From contig NZ_JACYXE010000010.1 of the NCBI RefSeq assembly GCF_014857905.1, positions 155,314-219,313 of the forward strand: a DNA stretch of 64,000 nt. The letters run 5' to 3'. The first letter of the stretch is position 1; each line of letters begins with the position of its first letter. Below, piece after piece: positions 16,137-27,634 of this stretch. The position numbers and the translations under genes were made by a program. The notes below the pieces were generated by a model. That model had not been told where the DNA came from. It made no database searches and saw only the letters and a list, made by a program, of their open reading frames with translations. The DNA is from Agilicoccus flavus (lineage in GTDB: Bacteria; Actinomycetota; Actinomycetes; Actinomycetales; Dermatophilaceae).

Positions 16137-17108
16137 GTGCGCGTGCTCGTGGCTCTCGGCGGGAACGCCATGACCGCCCCGGACGGCCGGGCCCGCCCGG
16201 AGGATCAACAGCGCGCCATCGGCGTGGCGATGGAGGCGGTGGCCGACCTCGTCGCGGTCGGCCACGACGTCGTCCTCACCCACGGCAACGGGCCTCAGGT
16301 CGGCAATCTCCTCGTCAAGAACGAGATGGCGGCGGCGACCGTGCCGCCCGTGCCCCTCGACTGGTGCGGCGCACAGACGCAGGGGACGATCGGGTTCACC
16401 ATGGTCGGTGCGCTCGAGGCGGCCCTGCGCGACCGCGGCCTGAGCCGCCCCGTCGCCGCCGTCGTCACCCGCACCCGAGTGGACGGCGACGATCCCGGTT
16501 TCTCCCGTCCGACCAAGCCCGTCGGGCGCCACCTGTCGGCGCAGGACGCCCGGCCCCTCGTCGCGCACGGCCAGGTCTGGCAGGACCGCGGCGAGCGCGG
16601 GTGGCGACGCGTCGTGGCCTCGCCCGAACCGCGCGAGATCCTCGACGCCCACACGGTCGTCACCCTGCTCGCCGCCGGGTACCTCGTCGTCGCCGCGGGC
16701 GGCGGCGGCATCCCCGTCGTACTCGACGAGGACGGCCGGGCCCGGGGCGTCGAGGCGGTCATCGACAAGGACCTCACCGCGGCGCTGCTCGCCCGCACCG
16801 TCGGCGCCGACGTCCTGCTCGTCGCGACCGACGTCGAGAACGCGATCGTCGGGTACGGGACGCCCGACCCGCGCCCGCTGGGGCGCATCCGGGTCGCCGA
16901 GCTCGAGAGCCTCGCGCGGGCGGGCCACTTCGCCTCCGGTTCGATGGGCCCCAAGGTCGAGGCGGCGCTGCGTTTCGCCCGGGCGGGCGGGCGCAGCGTC
17001 ATCACCTCCCTCGAGAGGATCGTCCCCGCCGTGCAGGGCGGCGCCGGCACCGTCGTCGAGCCCGACGAGCCCGACGAGCGCTCCGGCCGCGGCCCCGAAC
17101 CCGGGTAG
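16137..17108 (+). CDS. arcC: Carbamate kinase
   Basis: 323 residues of the amino-acid-kinase fold. Carbamate kinase makes ATP from ADP and carbamoyl phosphate, releasing ammonia and CO2. [56 protein letters not shown]-type [11 protein letters not shown] and LVATDVENA are the family blocks. GTG 16137 follows GGAGG by 6 nt. It is not beside arginine deiminase or an ornithine carbamoyltransferase, the usual arginine-fermentation partners; instead it is 70 bp upstream of a barbiturase-family gene. This suggests recovery of energy from carbamoyl groups released during ring or ureide breakdown. No transcarbamoylase that would make carbamoyl phosphate is visible here. Confidence 0.93.
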   Translation: MRVLVALGGNAMTAPDGRARPEDQQRAIGVAMEAVADLVAVGHDVVLTHGNGPQVGNLLVKNEMAAATVPPVPLDWCGAQTQGTIGFTMVGALEAALRDRGLSRPVAAVVTRTRVDGDDPGFSRPTKPVGRHLSAQDARPLVAHGQVWQDRGERGWRRVVASPEPREILDAHTVVTLLAAGYLVVAAGGGGIPVVLDEDGRARGVEAVIDKDLTAALLARTVGADVLLVATDVENAIVGYGTPDPRPLGRIRVAELESLARAGHFASGSMGPKVEAALRFARAGGRSVITSLERIVPAVQGGAGTVVEPDEPDERSGRGPEPG

Positions 17109-17178
17109 GCGTCACCGTGAGACCACCCGCCGACCCGCCCCGAGAACCGACCGCACCACCGCAGACCAGGAGGAACAC

Positions 17179-18315
17179 ATGCCCGATCCCATCGAGGTCC
17201 GCAAGGTCCCGATCCACTCCGTCGCCGACGCCTCGGAGCTGACGGCGCTCATCGACGACGGCGTCCTGGAGGCCGACCGCGTCGTCGCCATCATCGGCAA
17301 GACCGAGGGCAACGGCGGCGTCAACGACTACACGCGGATCATCGCGGACCGCGCCTTCCGCGAGGCCCTCGTCGCCGCCGGCGCCGACGCCGACCGGGTC
17401 ATGCGGATCCCCATCGTGTGGTCCGGCGGAACCGACGGCGTCATCAGCCCGCACGCGACGATCTTCGCGACCCTCGACCCCGCGAAGGCGGAGCCGAGCG
17501 ACGACCTGCGCCTCACCGTCGGGTTCGCGATGAGCGAGCCGATCCTGCCCGAGGAGATCGGCTACACCGGCATGATCCGCAAGGTCGCTGACGCGGTGAC
17601 GGCCGCGATGGCCGAGGCGGGCATCACCGATCCGAAGGACGTCCACTACGTCCAGACGAAGACCCCGCTGCTGACGATCCACACGATCCGCGACGCGAAG
17701 TCCCGCGGGCAGCAGGTCTGGACCGAGCACACGCACGAGTCGATGGACCTCTCGAACGGCACGACGGGGCTCGGCATCGCCGTCGCCCTCGGCGAGATCG
17801 AGATGCCGACCGACGCGGACGTCATGCACAACCGCGACCTCTACTCCGCGGTGGCCTCGTGCTCCTCGGGCGTCGAGCTCGACCGGGCGCAGGTCGTCGT
17901 CGTCGGCAACACCCGCGGCATCGGCGGCCGCTACCGCATCGGGCACTCGGTCATGAAGGACGCCCTCGACACCGACGGTCTCTGGGAGGCGATCGCCGAC
18001 GCCGGCCTCGAGCTGCCGGAGCGGCCGCAGCGCGACGACCTCGCCGGGCGCCTCGTCAACCTCTTCCTCAAGTGCGAGGTGAGTCAGGACGGCCAGGTCC
18101 GCGGCCGCCGCAACGCGATGCTCGACGACTCCGACGTGCACTGGCACCGGCAGATCAAGAGCTGCGTCGGTGGCGTCACCGCCTCGGTCACGGGCGACCC
18201 CGCGGTGTTCGTCTCCGTGTCGGCCGCCCACCAGGGGCCCGACGGCGGCGGCCCGGTCGCCGCGATCGTCGATCTCGGCGAGGGCGAGCCGACGGGGTAC
18301 CGCTACTCCGGCTGA
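17179..18315 (+). CDS. Ring-opening amidohydrolase, barbiturase/cyanuric acid hydrolase family
   Basis: 378 residues, a normal size for the AtzD/TrzD/barbiturase family, which hydrolytically opens barbiturate (to ureidomalonate) or cyanurate (to carboxybiuret). The fold has three repeats each giving a Lys and a Ser. Candidates are Lys41 (GKTEGNGG) with Ser82 (WSGGTDG), Lys161 (VQTKTP) with Ser230 (ASCSSG), and Lys327 (HRQIKS) with Ser348 in [17 protein letters not shown] lies just before ATG 17179. Context favours barbiturase: a nucleobase permease and an Mo hydroxylase that could make barbiturate from uracil are nearby. Cyanurate hydrolase activity cannot be excluded from sequence alone. Confidence 0.92.
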   Translation: MPDPIEVRKVPIHSVADASELTALIDDGVLEADRVVAIIGKTEGNGGVNDYTRIIADRAFREALVAAGADADRVMRIPIVWSGGTDGVISPHATIFATLDPAKAEPSDDLRLTVGFAMSEPILPEEIGYTGMIRKVADAVTAAMAEAGITDPKDVHYVQTKTPLLTIHTIRDAKSRGQQVWTEHTHESMDLSNGTTGLGIAVALGEIEMPTDADVMHNRDLYSAVASCSSGVELDRAQVVVVGNTRGIGGRYRIGHSVMKDALDTDGLWEAIADAGLELPERPQRDDLAGRLVNLFLKCEVSQDGQVRGRRNAMLDDSDVHWHRQIKSCVGGVTASVTGDPAVFVSVSAAHQGPDGGGPVAAIVDLGEGEPTGYRYSG

Positions 18316-18365
18316 CGCCGGCGTCCCGGCCGGCCCCGGTCGAGCCACCGCCGGCGATCCACTCC

Positions 18366-18399
18366 GGCCCGCGCCGGGCCTCAGCGCCCGGCGCGGGCC
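18366..18399. terminator. Bidirectional GC-rich terminator hairpin
   Basis: GGCCCGCGCCGGGC (18366-18379) and GCCCGGCGCGGGCC (18386-18399) form a perfect 14-bp stem with a 6-nt loop. It straddles the stop codon of the convergent lipoprotein gene and ends the barbiturase unit. Confidence 0.75.
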
Positions 18400-19376
18400 G
18401 CGCCGCGCACGGCGGCGGCCAGGACGTCGGGCTGCGGCGTCGTGTCGACGGCGTAGGAGGACACCAGGACCACGGAGCTGCCCACCTTGAGCACGGCGAC
18501 GTCCTGCACGAGGGTCGCGGTGGGGGCGGCTGACGTCGCCGACCCGGTGGCCGTCGGGGGTGCCGGGGTCGCGGGGGTGGTCGCGCTCCCCGTGGCGGTC
18601 GGGGTCGCGGTCGGCAGCGGCAGGACCGCGCTCTGCCGCCACGCGGCGACGCTGCGCCCGGCTCCGGTCGCCGTGATCGGGCGCACCGTGAACGTCTGCG
18701 CCCCCTGCCGGTAGCTCGAGCACGCCGGCAGGGCGGCGCGGAGGCGGGCCACGACGTCGCGGGCGGTGTGCCCCGAGTACACCCGCACGTGCTGTTCGAG
18801 GAACGGCCCGGACGCCGCGCGTTGCCAGCGGCGCTGCGCGGCGTCGAGCGGGGAGGCGGGCTCGAGGTCGACCCCGCAGACGGTCATGCGGTATCCGCCG
18901 GTCTCGCGCGGCTCCGCGTCCGCCCACCCGGCCGGCAGGGCCGACGTCGGCAGGACGAGCCGCATCGCCGTCCCGTTGCCGCCCGGGAGGGTCGACACGT
19001 TGCTCGGCGCCGCGGTCCCGGTGGGAGGAGGGGTGCTCGCCGCACTCGTCGGGCCCGTGGTCGCGCCGGACGGATCGGCGGACGGGTCGGTCATCGAGCC
19101 CGTCGGGGCCGGTGCCGCCGGCACGGTGACCGTCGCCGGAGCGGGGGCGGGCGCGAGCAGGGAGCAGCCGGTCAGGCCCGAAACGACCGCGAGGGCGCCG
19201 GCGATCGCCATCGTCGCTCGGCGCGCGCGGACGGGGCGGTTCGAGGCGATCGGGGCGAGGTCGGGATGCGCGCCGCCGCGGTGCAGTACGCCGGCGTCCC
19301 CCGCGGCGCGCCCCCGCGCGCCGACCACCGGATCGTTCCCCCCTGCACCGCCGCGACGTCGTCGTGACGAGGTCAT
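18381..19376 (-). CDS. Putative lipoprotein / membrane-anchored secreted protein of unknown function
   Basis: 331 residues. A hydrophobic stretch [15 protein letters not shown] is followed by Cys71, which fits a lipobox (LTGC). It is preceded by basic residues and a long N-terminal region, so it could also be an N-terminal signal anchor. A Pro/Thr/Ala-rich linker (about 75-130) leads to a domain with conserved-looking Cys and Trp residues, then a second low-complexity Thr/Ala/Pro stretch and a final beta-rich part ending in [15 protein letters not shown] 19376 is supported by a -10-like TACCCT 7 nt upstream on the minus strand (leaderless). ATG 19211 would give a short form starting at the signal itself. 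The family was not recognised. Divergent from folD. Confidence 0.7.
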   Translation of the reverse strand: MTSSRRRRGGAGGNDPVVGARGRAAGDAGVLHRGGAHPDLAPIASNRPVRARRATMAIAGALAVVSGLTGCSLLAPAPAPATVTVPAAPAPTGSMTDPSADPSGATTGPTSAASTPPPTGTAAPSNVSTLPGGNGTAMRLVLPTSALPAGWADAEPRETGGYRMTVCGVDLEPASPLDAAQRRWQRAASGPFLEQHVRVYSGHTARDVVARLRAALPACSSYRQGAQTFTVRPITATGAGRSVAAWRQSAVLPLPTATPTATGSATTPATPAPPTATGSATSAAPTATLVQDVAVLKVGSSVVLVSSYAVDTTPQPDVLAAAVRGAARAGR

Positions 19377-19383
19377 GGTCTCC

Positions 19384-19389
19384 AGGGTA
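19384..19389 (-). promoter_or_regulatory. -10 element of a leaderless promoter for the lipoprotein gene
   Basis: TACCCT on the minus strand is separated by 7 nt from ATG 19376, the spacing expected when transcription starts at or next to the start codon. No -35 was recognised. Confidence 0.45.
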
Positions 19390-19443
19390 GAGGGCCCGCG
19401 GCGCGCCGCCGCGGCGGTCGGCCGGTGTGCCATGATCTGGCGC

Positions 19444-20292
19444 ATGGCGGCACGCGTACTCGACGGCAAGGCCACGGCGGCGACGATCTTCGACGAACTG
19501 GCCGCGCGGGTCGCGGTCCTCGCCGAACAGGGCGTCGTCCCGGGGCTCGGGACCATCCTCGTCGGCGACGACCCGGGCAGCGCCTGGTACGTCGGCGCCA
19601 AGCACCGCGACTGCGCCCGGATCGGGATCCGCGGCTTCCGCCACGACCTGCCCGCCGACGCGACCCAGGCCGAGGTCGAGGCCGTCGTCGACGCCCTCAA
19701 CAACGACCCCGACTGCACGGGGTTCATCGTCCAGCAGCCCACCGGGCTCGACGAGTTCGCGCTCCTGTCGCGCGTCGCCCCCGCCAAGGACGTCGACGGC
19801 CTGCACCCTTACAACCTCGGATGCCTCGCTCTGGGCCGGGAGGCCCCCCGCCCCTGCACGCCCGTCGGCATCGTCGAGCTCCTGCGCCGCCACGACGTCC
19901 CGCTCTCCGGGGCGCACGTCGTCGTCATCGGCCGCGGCCTCACGGTCGGCCGGTCGCTGGGCCTGCTCATGGCGGGCCGGGGCATCGACGCGACGGTCAC
20001 CCTGTGCCACACCCGCACGGCCGACCTCGCCGCCGAGACGCGGCGGGCCGACATCGTCGTCGCGGCGGCGGGGGTGCCGAACCTCGTGACGGCCGACATG
20101 ATCCGGCCGGGCGCCGCGGTCCTCGACGTGGGCGTGTCGCGGGTCGACGGCGCCATCGCGGGCGACGTCGCGCCGGACGTCGCCGAGGTGGCCGGGTGGG
20201 TGGCCCCGAACCCCGGCGGCGTCGGGCCGATGACCCGCGCCATGCTCCTGTCGAACGTCGTGTCGATCGCCGAGCGGTTCGCCAACCCGTGA
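19444..20292 (+). CDS. folD: Methylenetetrahydrofolate dehydrogenase / methenyltetrahydrofolate cyclohydrolase
   Basis: Bifunctional one-carbon enzyme of 282 residues, cytosolic, converting 5,10-methylene-THF to 10-formyl-THF with NADP. Visible landmarks are [16 protein letters not shown] (Tyr and Lys of the cyclohydrolase site), [51 protein letters not shown] (Rossmann loop) and [17 protein letters not shown] 19444 follows a CATGAT hexamer by 7 nt, so the transcript is probably leaderless; ATG 19432 gives four extra residues. The stop overlaps the DUF3017 start as GTGA. Confidence 0.96.
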   Translation: MAARVLDGKATAATIFDELAARVAVLAEQGVVPGLGTILVGDDPGSAWYVGAKHRDCARIGIRGFRHDLPADATQAEVEAVVDALNNDPDCTGFIVQQPTGLDEFALLSRVAPAKDVDGLHPYNLGCLALGREAPRPCTPVGIVELLRRHDVPLSGAHVVVIGRGLTVGRSLGLLMAGRGIDATVTLCHTRTADLAAETRRADIVVAAAGVPNLVTADMIRPGAAVLDVGVSRVDGAIAGDVAPDVAEVAGWVAPNPGGVGPMTRAMLLSNVVSIAERFANP

Positions 20293-20639
20293 GCCGCCCC
20301 GCCGTGCGCCTGCGCGCCTGGTGGTTCAGCGGGGCCCTGCTCCTCGCCGGTCTCGTCGTCGCCGGCGTGTCCGACCGGCTCCTGCTCGGGGGGCTGCTCA
20401 TGGCGGCCGCCTTCGTCGTCGCCCTCGCGCTGCGCGTCGGGCTCTCCGAGGAGCGGGCCGGCGGGCTGCACGTGCGCAGCCGCGGGCTCGACGTGCTCTT
20501 CTACACGGCCGCCGCGGTCGACGTCGCGGGCGCGACGCTCATCGTCACCCACGACCTCGAACCGCGGCTGCTGCTCGCCGTCAACGCCGTCTTCGGCGCC
20601 GTCCTGTTGTCGATGTGGTCCCGGGCGGTGCGGTCCTGA
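20289..20639 (+). CDS. DUF3017 small membrane protein
   Basis: 116 residues with about three to four hydrophobic helices ([49 protein letters not shown] and a C-terminal one). This matches the actinobacterial DUF3017 family, which often sits directly behind folD. The GTG start at 20289 overlaps the folD stop, so the two are co-translated. Function is unknown; the conserved coupling suggests a link to folate metabolism or simply an old operon. Confidence 0.85.
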   Translation: MSRPAVRLRAWWFSGALLLAGLVVAGVSDRLLLGGLLMAAAFVVALALRVGLSEERAGGLHVRSRGLDVLFYTAAAVDVAGATLIVTHDLEPRLLLAVNAVFGAVLLSMWSRAVRS

Positions 20640-20668
20640 CGACGCACGGCCCGGCCGTCTCACGACGC

Positions 20669-20709
20669 CCGACGGGGCCGCCCACCGGATCGGTGGACGG
20701 CCCCGTCGG
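20669..20709. terminator. Bidirectional terminator between folD-DUF3017 and mdh
   Basis: Arms 20669-20686 and 20692-20709 pair over 18 bp with a single mismatch around a 5-nt loop. The hairpin lies between two convergent genes, 29 bp from the DUF3017 stop and 21 bp from the mdh stop. No U-run follows, as is common in GC-rich actinobacteria. Confidence 0.85.
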
Positions 20710-20730
20710 CACGTGATCGGGTGCCTGAGC

Positions 20731-21720
20731 TCAGATGAGACCCAGCTTGGTGACGGCGTCCCGCTCGTCGACGAGCTCGGCGACGGTGGCGTCGATCTTG
20801 CCGCGGCTGAAGTCGTCGATCTCGAGGCCCTGGACGATCTCCCAGTCCCCGTTCTTCGTCGTGACGGGGAACGAGCTGATGATGCCCTCCTGCACGCCGT
20901 AGGAGCCGTCGGACACGACCGCCATCGAGACCCAGTCGCCCTCCGGCGTGCCGCGCAGCCAGTCGCGGGCCGCGTCGATCGTCGCCGACGCGGCGGAGGC
21001 GGCGGACGACGCGCCGCGCGCCTCGATGATGGCCGCGCCGCGCTTGGCGACGGTCGGGATGAAGTCGTTCTCGATCCAGGCCTGGTCGCCGACGGCCTCG
21101 GCCGCGTTCTTCCCCGCGACCTCCGCGTGGAAGAGGTCGGGGTACTGGGTCGCCGAGTGGTTGCCCCAGATCGTCATCTTCGAGACGTCGGAGACGGGAG
21201 CGCCGAGCTTGGCGGCGAGCTGGCTGATGGCGCGGTTGTGGTCGAGCCGCGTGAGCGCCGAGAACCGCTCCCGGGGGATGTCGGGCGCATTGCTCATCGC
21301 GATGAGCGCGTTCGTGTTCGCCGGGTTGCCCGTCACGCCGATGCGGACGTCGTCGGCGGCGTGGTCGTTGAGGGCCTTGCCCTGACCGGTGAAGATCGCC
21401 CCGTTGGCCTCGAGGAGGTCGCCCCGCTCCATGCCCTTGGTGCGCGGGCGCGCACCGACGAGGAGCGCGAGGTTGACGCCGTCGAAGATGCGGTTCGGGT
21501 CGTCACCGATCTCGACCCCGGCGAGCGTGTCGAACGCGCAGTCGTCGAGTTCCATGACGACGCCCTCGAGCGCCTTGAGCGCCGGGGTGATCTCGAGGAG
21601 CTGCAGCTGGACGGGGGTGTCCGGCCCGAGCAGGGCACCGCTCGCGATGCGGAAGAGGAGGCTGTAGCCGATCTGGCCGGCCGCGCCGGTGACGGCGACC
21701 TTGACGGGGGCGTTGCTCAC
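20731..21720 (-). CDS. mdh: Malate dehydrogenase
   Basis: 329 residues, the usual size of the cytosolic-type (MDH type 2) NAD-dependent enzyme of the TCA cycle. [20 protein letters not shown] is the Rossmann loop. [56 protein letters not shown] and [12 protein letters not shown] (catalytic His) are present. GTG 21720 has GAAGGG 11 nt upstream and is the only sensible start. A -10-like TAGCGT on the minus strand at 21764-21769 could give a roughly 40-nt leader. A strong hairpin upstream isolates it from the preceding gene. Confidence 0.97.
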   Translation of the reverse strand: MSNAPVKVAVTGAAGQIGYSLLFRIASGALLGPDTPVQLQLLEITPALKALEGVVMELDDCAFDTLAGVEIGDDPNRIFDGVNLALLVGARPRTKGMERGDLLEANGAIFTGQGKALNDHAADDVRIGVTGNPANTNALIAMSNAPDIPRERFSALTRLDHNRAISQLAAKLGAPVSDVSKMTIWGNHSATQYPDLFHAEVAGKNAAEAVGDQAWIENDFIPTVAKRGAAIIEARGASSAASAASATIDAARDWLRGTPEGDWVSMAVVSDGSYGVQEGIISSFPVTTKNGDWEIVQGLEIDDFSRGKIDATVAELVDERDAVTKLGLI

Positions 21721-21800
21721 GATGTGTAGACCCTTCGCTGCGAGGGAGACGGTGTGTTCATCGACGCTACCAAAGCGTCGTCGCGGGCCGAGCGCGAACG

Positions 21801-21845
21801 CAGGCCCGCGGCGAGCCGCGCGCGACACGCGGCTCGCCGGGCCTG
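21801..21845 (-). terminator. Two-stem terminator after the acidic-linker protein gene
   Basis: An inner perfect 11-bp stem (21810-21820 with 21828-21838) sits inside an outer 6-bp stem CAGGCC/GGCCTG (21801-21806 with 21840-21845). It begins 9 bp past the stop of the minus-strand gene at 21854 and separates it from mdh. Confidence 0.75.
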
Positions 21846-21853
21846 CCACGGCT

Positions 21854-22885
21854 CTACTTCCGGCGGCCGAAGAGCCGACGCAGGAATCCGCCCTCCTTGG
21901 GCGCCTCCTGGTCGGTGGACTCAGGGGACTCTGTGGACCCGGTCGAGTCCTCGGACGAGGAGTGCCGGTAGTCGTCGACGGGCACGGCCGGCGGTTCGGA
22001 GGGCACGGGCGTCCCCGAGGGCGTCTCGGCGTCGGCCGGAGCGTCGGCCGGAACCGTGGTGTCCGGGGCCGGCACGTCCTGCGCCCGGGCCGCCGGCGCG
22101 GCGGCCGGCGACTCCTCGCGCGTGACATCGGCCTCGCGGATCTCGGGCTCGGGGCGCGGCGGCGCGTACGTGGTCACGGTCTCGGGCGCGGCCACCGGCT
22201 CGGGAATGAACATCGGCGCCGACAGCGGCTCGCCGTCCGGCTCGCGCTCGGGTCGGACGGCCTCGTCGGGCCGGTCCGGGCCGAGGGTGGACGCGGCGGG
22301 CTCGACCGGTTCGGCGGCGGGCGCGGGCTCGGGGGCGGCCGGCTCGGGGGTCGAGGGGCGGGCCGGGGTCGGCTCCCACACCGGGGCGGGGGAGTAGGCG
22401 CCCGACTCGGGCACTTCGACGAGGTCGGGGTCGGGCTCGTTGTCGAGAGGGACGGGGACCTCCGATGGCGCGGGGACCGCCGCCGTCCCGTCGCCGTAGT
22501 CGAGGCCGACGAACCGCTTGGCCGCCTCGGAGAACACCCACACGCACTCGGTGGCGGCGAGCGCGTCCCACACCCGGTCGAGGGCGGCCGCGTGCGCGCG
22601 GTCGGGGTCGGCGTCGCCGGAGGCGTCGATCATCGTCGTGCACGCCGCGAGGCGGCGACGGCGCGCGGACTCCGGCAGGAAGTCGGCGTAGCGCTCCGCG
22701 AGACCCTCGGCGTCGTCGTCGTACCAGAACGTCAGGGCGTAGCCGTCGACGTCGACGACGACGTTGATCGACCCCGGTGTGGCCACCCCTCCGATCGCGT
22801 GCGTGACGAGCTCGCCGAGCCGCTCCTTGGGGAGGGCGTCGGCGTCCTTGGCGAAGACGATGTGCGGGTACGCGTTTCCGGCCAT
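21854..22885 (-). CDS. Actinobacterial hypothetical protein with acidic Pro-rich linker and basic tail
   Basis: 343 residues, family not recognised. Residues 1-150 look globular ([20 protein letters not shown], then a strand-rich [19 protein letters not shown], then helices). From about 150 to 320 the chain is rich in Pro, Glu, Ala and Thr and strongly acidic, probably disordered. It ends in [12 protein letters not shown], a short basic amphipathic helix that could bind membrane or nucleic acid. GAGG lies 9 nt before ATG 22885; an upstream ATG at 22894 has no usable ribosome-binding site. Its own terminator follows. No functional claim is made. Confidence 0.75.
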   Translation of the reverse strand: MAGNAYPHIVFAKDADALPKERLGELVTHAIGGVATPGSINVVVDVDGYALTFWYDDDAEGLAERYADFLPESARRRRLAACTTMIDASGDADPDRAHAAALDRVWDALAATECVWVFSEAAKRFVGLDYGDGTAAVPAPSEVPVPLDNEPDPDLVEVPESGAYSPAPVWEPTPARPSTPEPAAPEPAPAAEPVEPAASTLGPDRPDEAVRPEREPDGEPLSAPMFIPEPVAAPETVTTYAPPRPEPEIREADVTREESPAAAPAARAQDVPAPDTTVPADAPADAETPSGTPVPSEPPAVPVDDYRHSSSEDSTGSTESPESTDQEAPKEGGFLRRLFGRRK

Positions 22886-22950
22886 GCTCCCCATCCTCGC
22901 GCATGGCCGGCGGCGTGCGCGGTGTGCCACGCCCCGGCGCACCGCGCAGT

Positions 22951-22986
22951 CACACGACGTCACACGGACACACGACGTCACACGGA
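22951..22986. repeat. Perfect 18-bp tandem duplication in an intergenic region
   Basis: CACACGACGTCACACGGA occurs twice in tandem (22951-22968 and 22969-22986). Each copy is centred on the palindromic GACGTC. It lies 66 bp upstream of the hypothetical gene starting at 22885, where a tandem operator or promoter-proximal site could be. Confidence 0.7.
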
Positions 22987-23046
22987 GCGCGAGGGAGCGC
23001 CGAGCACCGGGGCCGGAGGGGGCCGGGCCCACCGACGCGGGAACGC

Positions 23047-23088
23047 CGACGGGCCGGCCTCCCCGAGATGGGGACGGCCGGCCCGTCG
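23047..23088 (-). terminator. Terminator hairpin downstream of aquaporin
   Basis: A 13-bp stem (23047-23059 with 23076-23088) continues into CCCC/GGGG (23061-23064 with 23070-23073) past a one-base bulge. It starts 24 nt after the aquaporin stop on the minus strand. Confidence 0.75.
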
Positions 23089-23111
23089 TCGTGCCGCACG
23101 CGCGGGTGCGG

Positions 23112-23861
23112 TCAGTTCTCGCCGGTGATCGGCGCCTCGCGGTGCTCGCCGGTCAGGGCGGCGTAGGTGGCGCCGGCGATGGCCGCGCCGAGGATGGGGG
23201 CGACCCAGAACAGCCAGAGCTGGCCGGGGGCCTGCCCGCCGGAGAAGAACGCCACCGCGGTCGAGCGGGCCGGGTTGACGGAGGTGGTCGTGATCGGGAT
23301 GGAGATGAGGTGGATGAGCGTCAGCGCGAGGCCGATCGCGATGGGCGCGAAGGCGACCGGGGCGCGGCCGTCGGTGGAGCCGAGGATGACGTCGAGGAAG
23401 AAGGCCGTGAGCACCGTCTCGGCGACGAGGCAGGCGAGGAGCGAGTAGCCGTCGGGCGAGGCGGTGCCGTAGCCGTTCGCGGCCAGGTTCCCGGTCGCGT
23501 CGAAGCACTGCTTGCCGGAGGCGATGAACCACAGCAGCGCGCCGGCGACGAGGCCGGAGACGACCTGGGTGATGACGTAGGCCGGCACGTCCTTCCAGGC
23601 GAAGCGGCGGGCGACGGCGCACCCGATCGTCACCGCGGGGTTGACGTGGCCGCCGGAGACGTGCCCGACGGCGTAGGCCATCGTCAGCACGGTCAGGCCG
23701 ACGGCCAGGGCCACGCCGACGTAGCCGATCCCCATGTTCACGGGGTCCTTCGCGTGCGCGACATGGGCGGCGAAGACGGCGCTGGCGCATCCGCCGAAGA
23801 CGAGCCAGAAGGTCCCGAGGGCCTCGGCTCCGAGGCGGTGGGGCAGGGCCGGGGTGCTCAT
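23112..23861 (-). CDS. aqpZ: Aquaporin (MIP family, AqpZ-like)
   Basis: 249-residue membrane channel for water. The two half-helix motifs are GGHVNPAVT and TSVNPARST. Residues in the expected AqpZ selectivity positions are visible: Phe in TFWLVFGG, His in LIHLISI, Thr before the second NPA box and Arg in NPARS. This favours a water-selective pore over a glycerol facilitator. Six membrane helices can be traced. ATG 23861 has GAGGAA 7 nt upstream. It is divergent from isocitrate dehydrogenase across 437 bp. Confidence 0.95.
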   Translation of the reverse strand: MSTPALPHRLGAEALGTFWLVFGGCASAVFAAHVAHAKDPVNMGIGYVGVALAVGLTVLTMAYAVGHVSGGHVNPAVTIGCAVARRFAWKDVPAYVITQVVSGLVAGALLWFIASGKQCFDATGNLAANGYGTASPDGYSLLACLVAETVLTAFFLDVILGSTDGRAPVAFAPIAIGLALTLIHLISIPITTTSVNPARSTAVAFFSGGQAPGQLWLFWVAPILGAAIAGATYAALTGEHREAPITGEN

Positions 23862-26524
<2,663 letters not shown>

Positions 26525-26546
26525 GCACGAGGATCCGTCACCGGTC

Positions 26547-26589
26547 GACGAGGGCCGGTCACCGCGACACGCGGTGACCGGCCCTCGTC
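26547..26589 (+). terminator. Strong intrinsic-type terminator after isocitrate dehydrogenase
   Basis: A perfect 19-bp stem (26547-26565 with 26571-26589) with a 5-nt loop begins 23 nt after the stop and is followed by a short pyrimidine run (TCTCTC just after 26590). Confidence 0.92.
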
Positions 26590-26660
26590 GTCTCTCGCCG
26601 TTCACCGACCCGTCGTTCGATCTCGTGTGGCAGGGGACACCCCGGGCGACCCCGCTCCGG

Positions 26661-26666
26661 GATACT
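26661..26666 (+). promoter_or_regulatory. -10 element of a leaderless promoter for the HAD phosphatase
   Basis: GATACT lies 6 nt before ATG 26673, so transcription would begin at or beside the start codon. No ribosome-binding site is present. Confidence 0.45.
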
Positions 26667-26672
26667 GGGGAC

Positions 26673-27536
26673 ATGAGCGAGATCAAGCCCGTCGACTGCT
26701 GGCTCACCGACATGGACGGCGTCCTCGTCCGCGAGGAACACGAGATCCCCGGCGCGAGCGAGTTCATCGCCGCGCTCGTCGCGAGCGACTGCCGCTTCCA
26801 GGTCCTCACGAACAACTCGATCTACACGGCCCGAGACCTGCGGGCCAGGCTCCAGGCGAGCGGCATCTCGATCCCCGAGTCGGCCATCTGGACCAGCGCC
26901 CTCGCCACGGCCAGCTTCCTGTCCGAGCAGCGGCCGGAGGGCAGCGCCTACGTCATCGGCGAGGCGGGGCTGACGACGGCGCTGCACGACGTCGGCTACA
27001 TCCTCACCGAACGCGACCCCGACTACGTCGTGCTCGGCGAGACCCGCACCTACTCCTTCGAGAGCATCACCCGTGCCATCCGGCTCATCGAGAAGGGCGC
27101 CCGCTTCATCGCGACGAACCCCGACGCGTCGGGCCCCTCGCCGGAGGGGTCGCTGCCGGCGACCGGCTCGGTGGCGGCGCTCATCACCCGCGCGACGAAC
27201 GTCGAGCCGTACTACGTCGGCAAGCCGAACCCGCTCATGATGCGCACGGCGCTCAACCGGATCGACGCGCACTCGGAGTCGACGGTGATGATCGGCGACC
27301 GCATGGACACCGACGTCATCAGCGGACTCGAGGCGGGCCTGCGCACCATCCTCGTCCTCACGGGGTCGACGACCCGGGACCGCGTCGACCGGTTCCCCTA
27401 CCAGCCCACCCGCATCTGCGAGTCCATCGCCGACGTCGTACCCCTCGTCGGCCGGTTCCGCTCGGAGCTGCCGGCGCGGGTGGAGGAGCCCGACCTCGAG
27501 CCGTCGTCGATCGTCCTCGACTCCGACATGAGCTGA
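26673..27536 (+). CDS. HAD-IIA family hydrolase (NagD-like phosphatase)
   Basis: 287 residues of the haloacid-dehalogenase subfamily IIA (NagD, p-nitrophenyl phosphatase, phosphoglycolate phosphatase type). Asp13 and Asp15 in LTDMDGVLV are the nucleophile and acid. VLTNNS carries motif II, VGKPNPLMM motif III Lys, and MIGDRMDTDV motif IV. A C2 cap lies between motifs II and III. The last 40 residues are a low-complexity acidic tail. The start ATG 26673 fits a leaderless transcript. Substrate (nucleotide or sugar phosphate) cannot be assigned. Confidence 0.9.
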   Translation: MSEIKPVDCWLTDMDGVLVREEHEIPGASEFIAALVASDCRFQVLTNNSIYTARDLRARLQASGISIPESAIWTSALATASFLSEQRPEGSAYVIGEAGLTTALHDVGYILTERDPDYVVLGETRTYSFESITRAIRLIEKGARFIATNPDASGPSPEGSLPATGSVAALITRATNVEPYYVGKPNPLMMRTALNRIDAHSESTVMIGDRMDTDVISGLEAGLRTILVLTGSTTRDRVDRFPYQPTRICESIADVVPLVGRFRSELPARVEEPDLEPSSIVLDSDMS

Positions 27537-27634
27537 CCCGGCGGCGGGCGCCGATCGAGCCCCGCCCTCGGACGGCGCCCCCGGACGGCGCCCCCCGGAC
27601 CCTGGCCCCGGCCGCGCCGCCCGAGAATGAGGGC

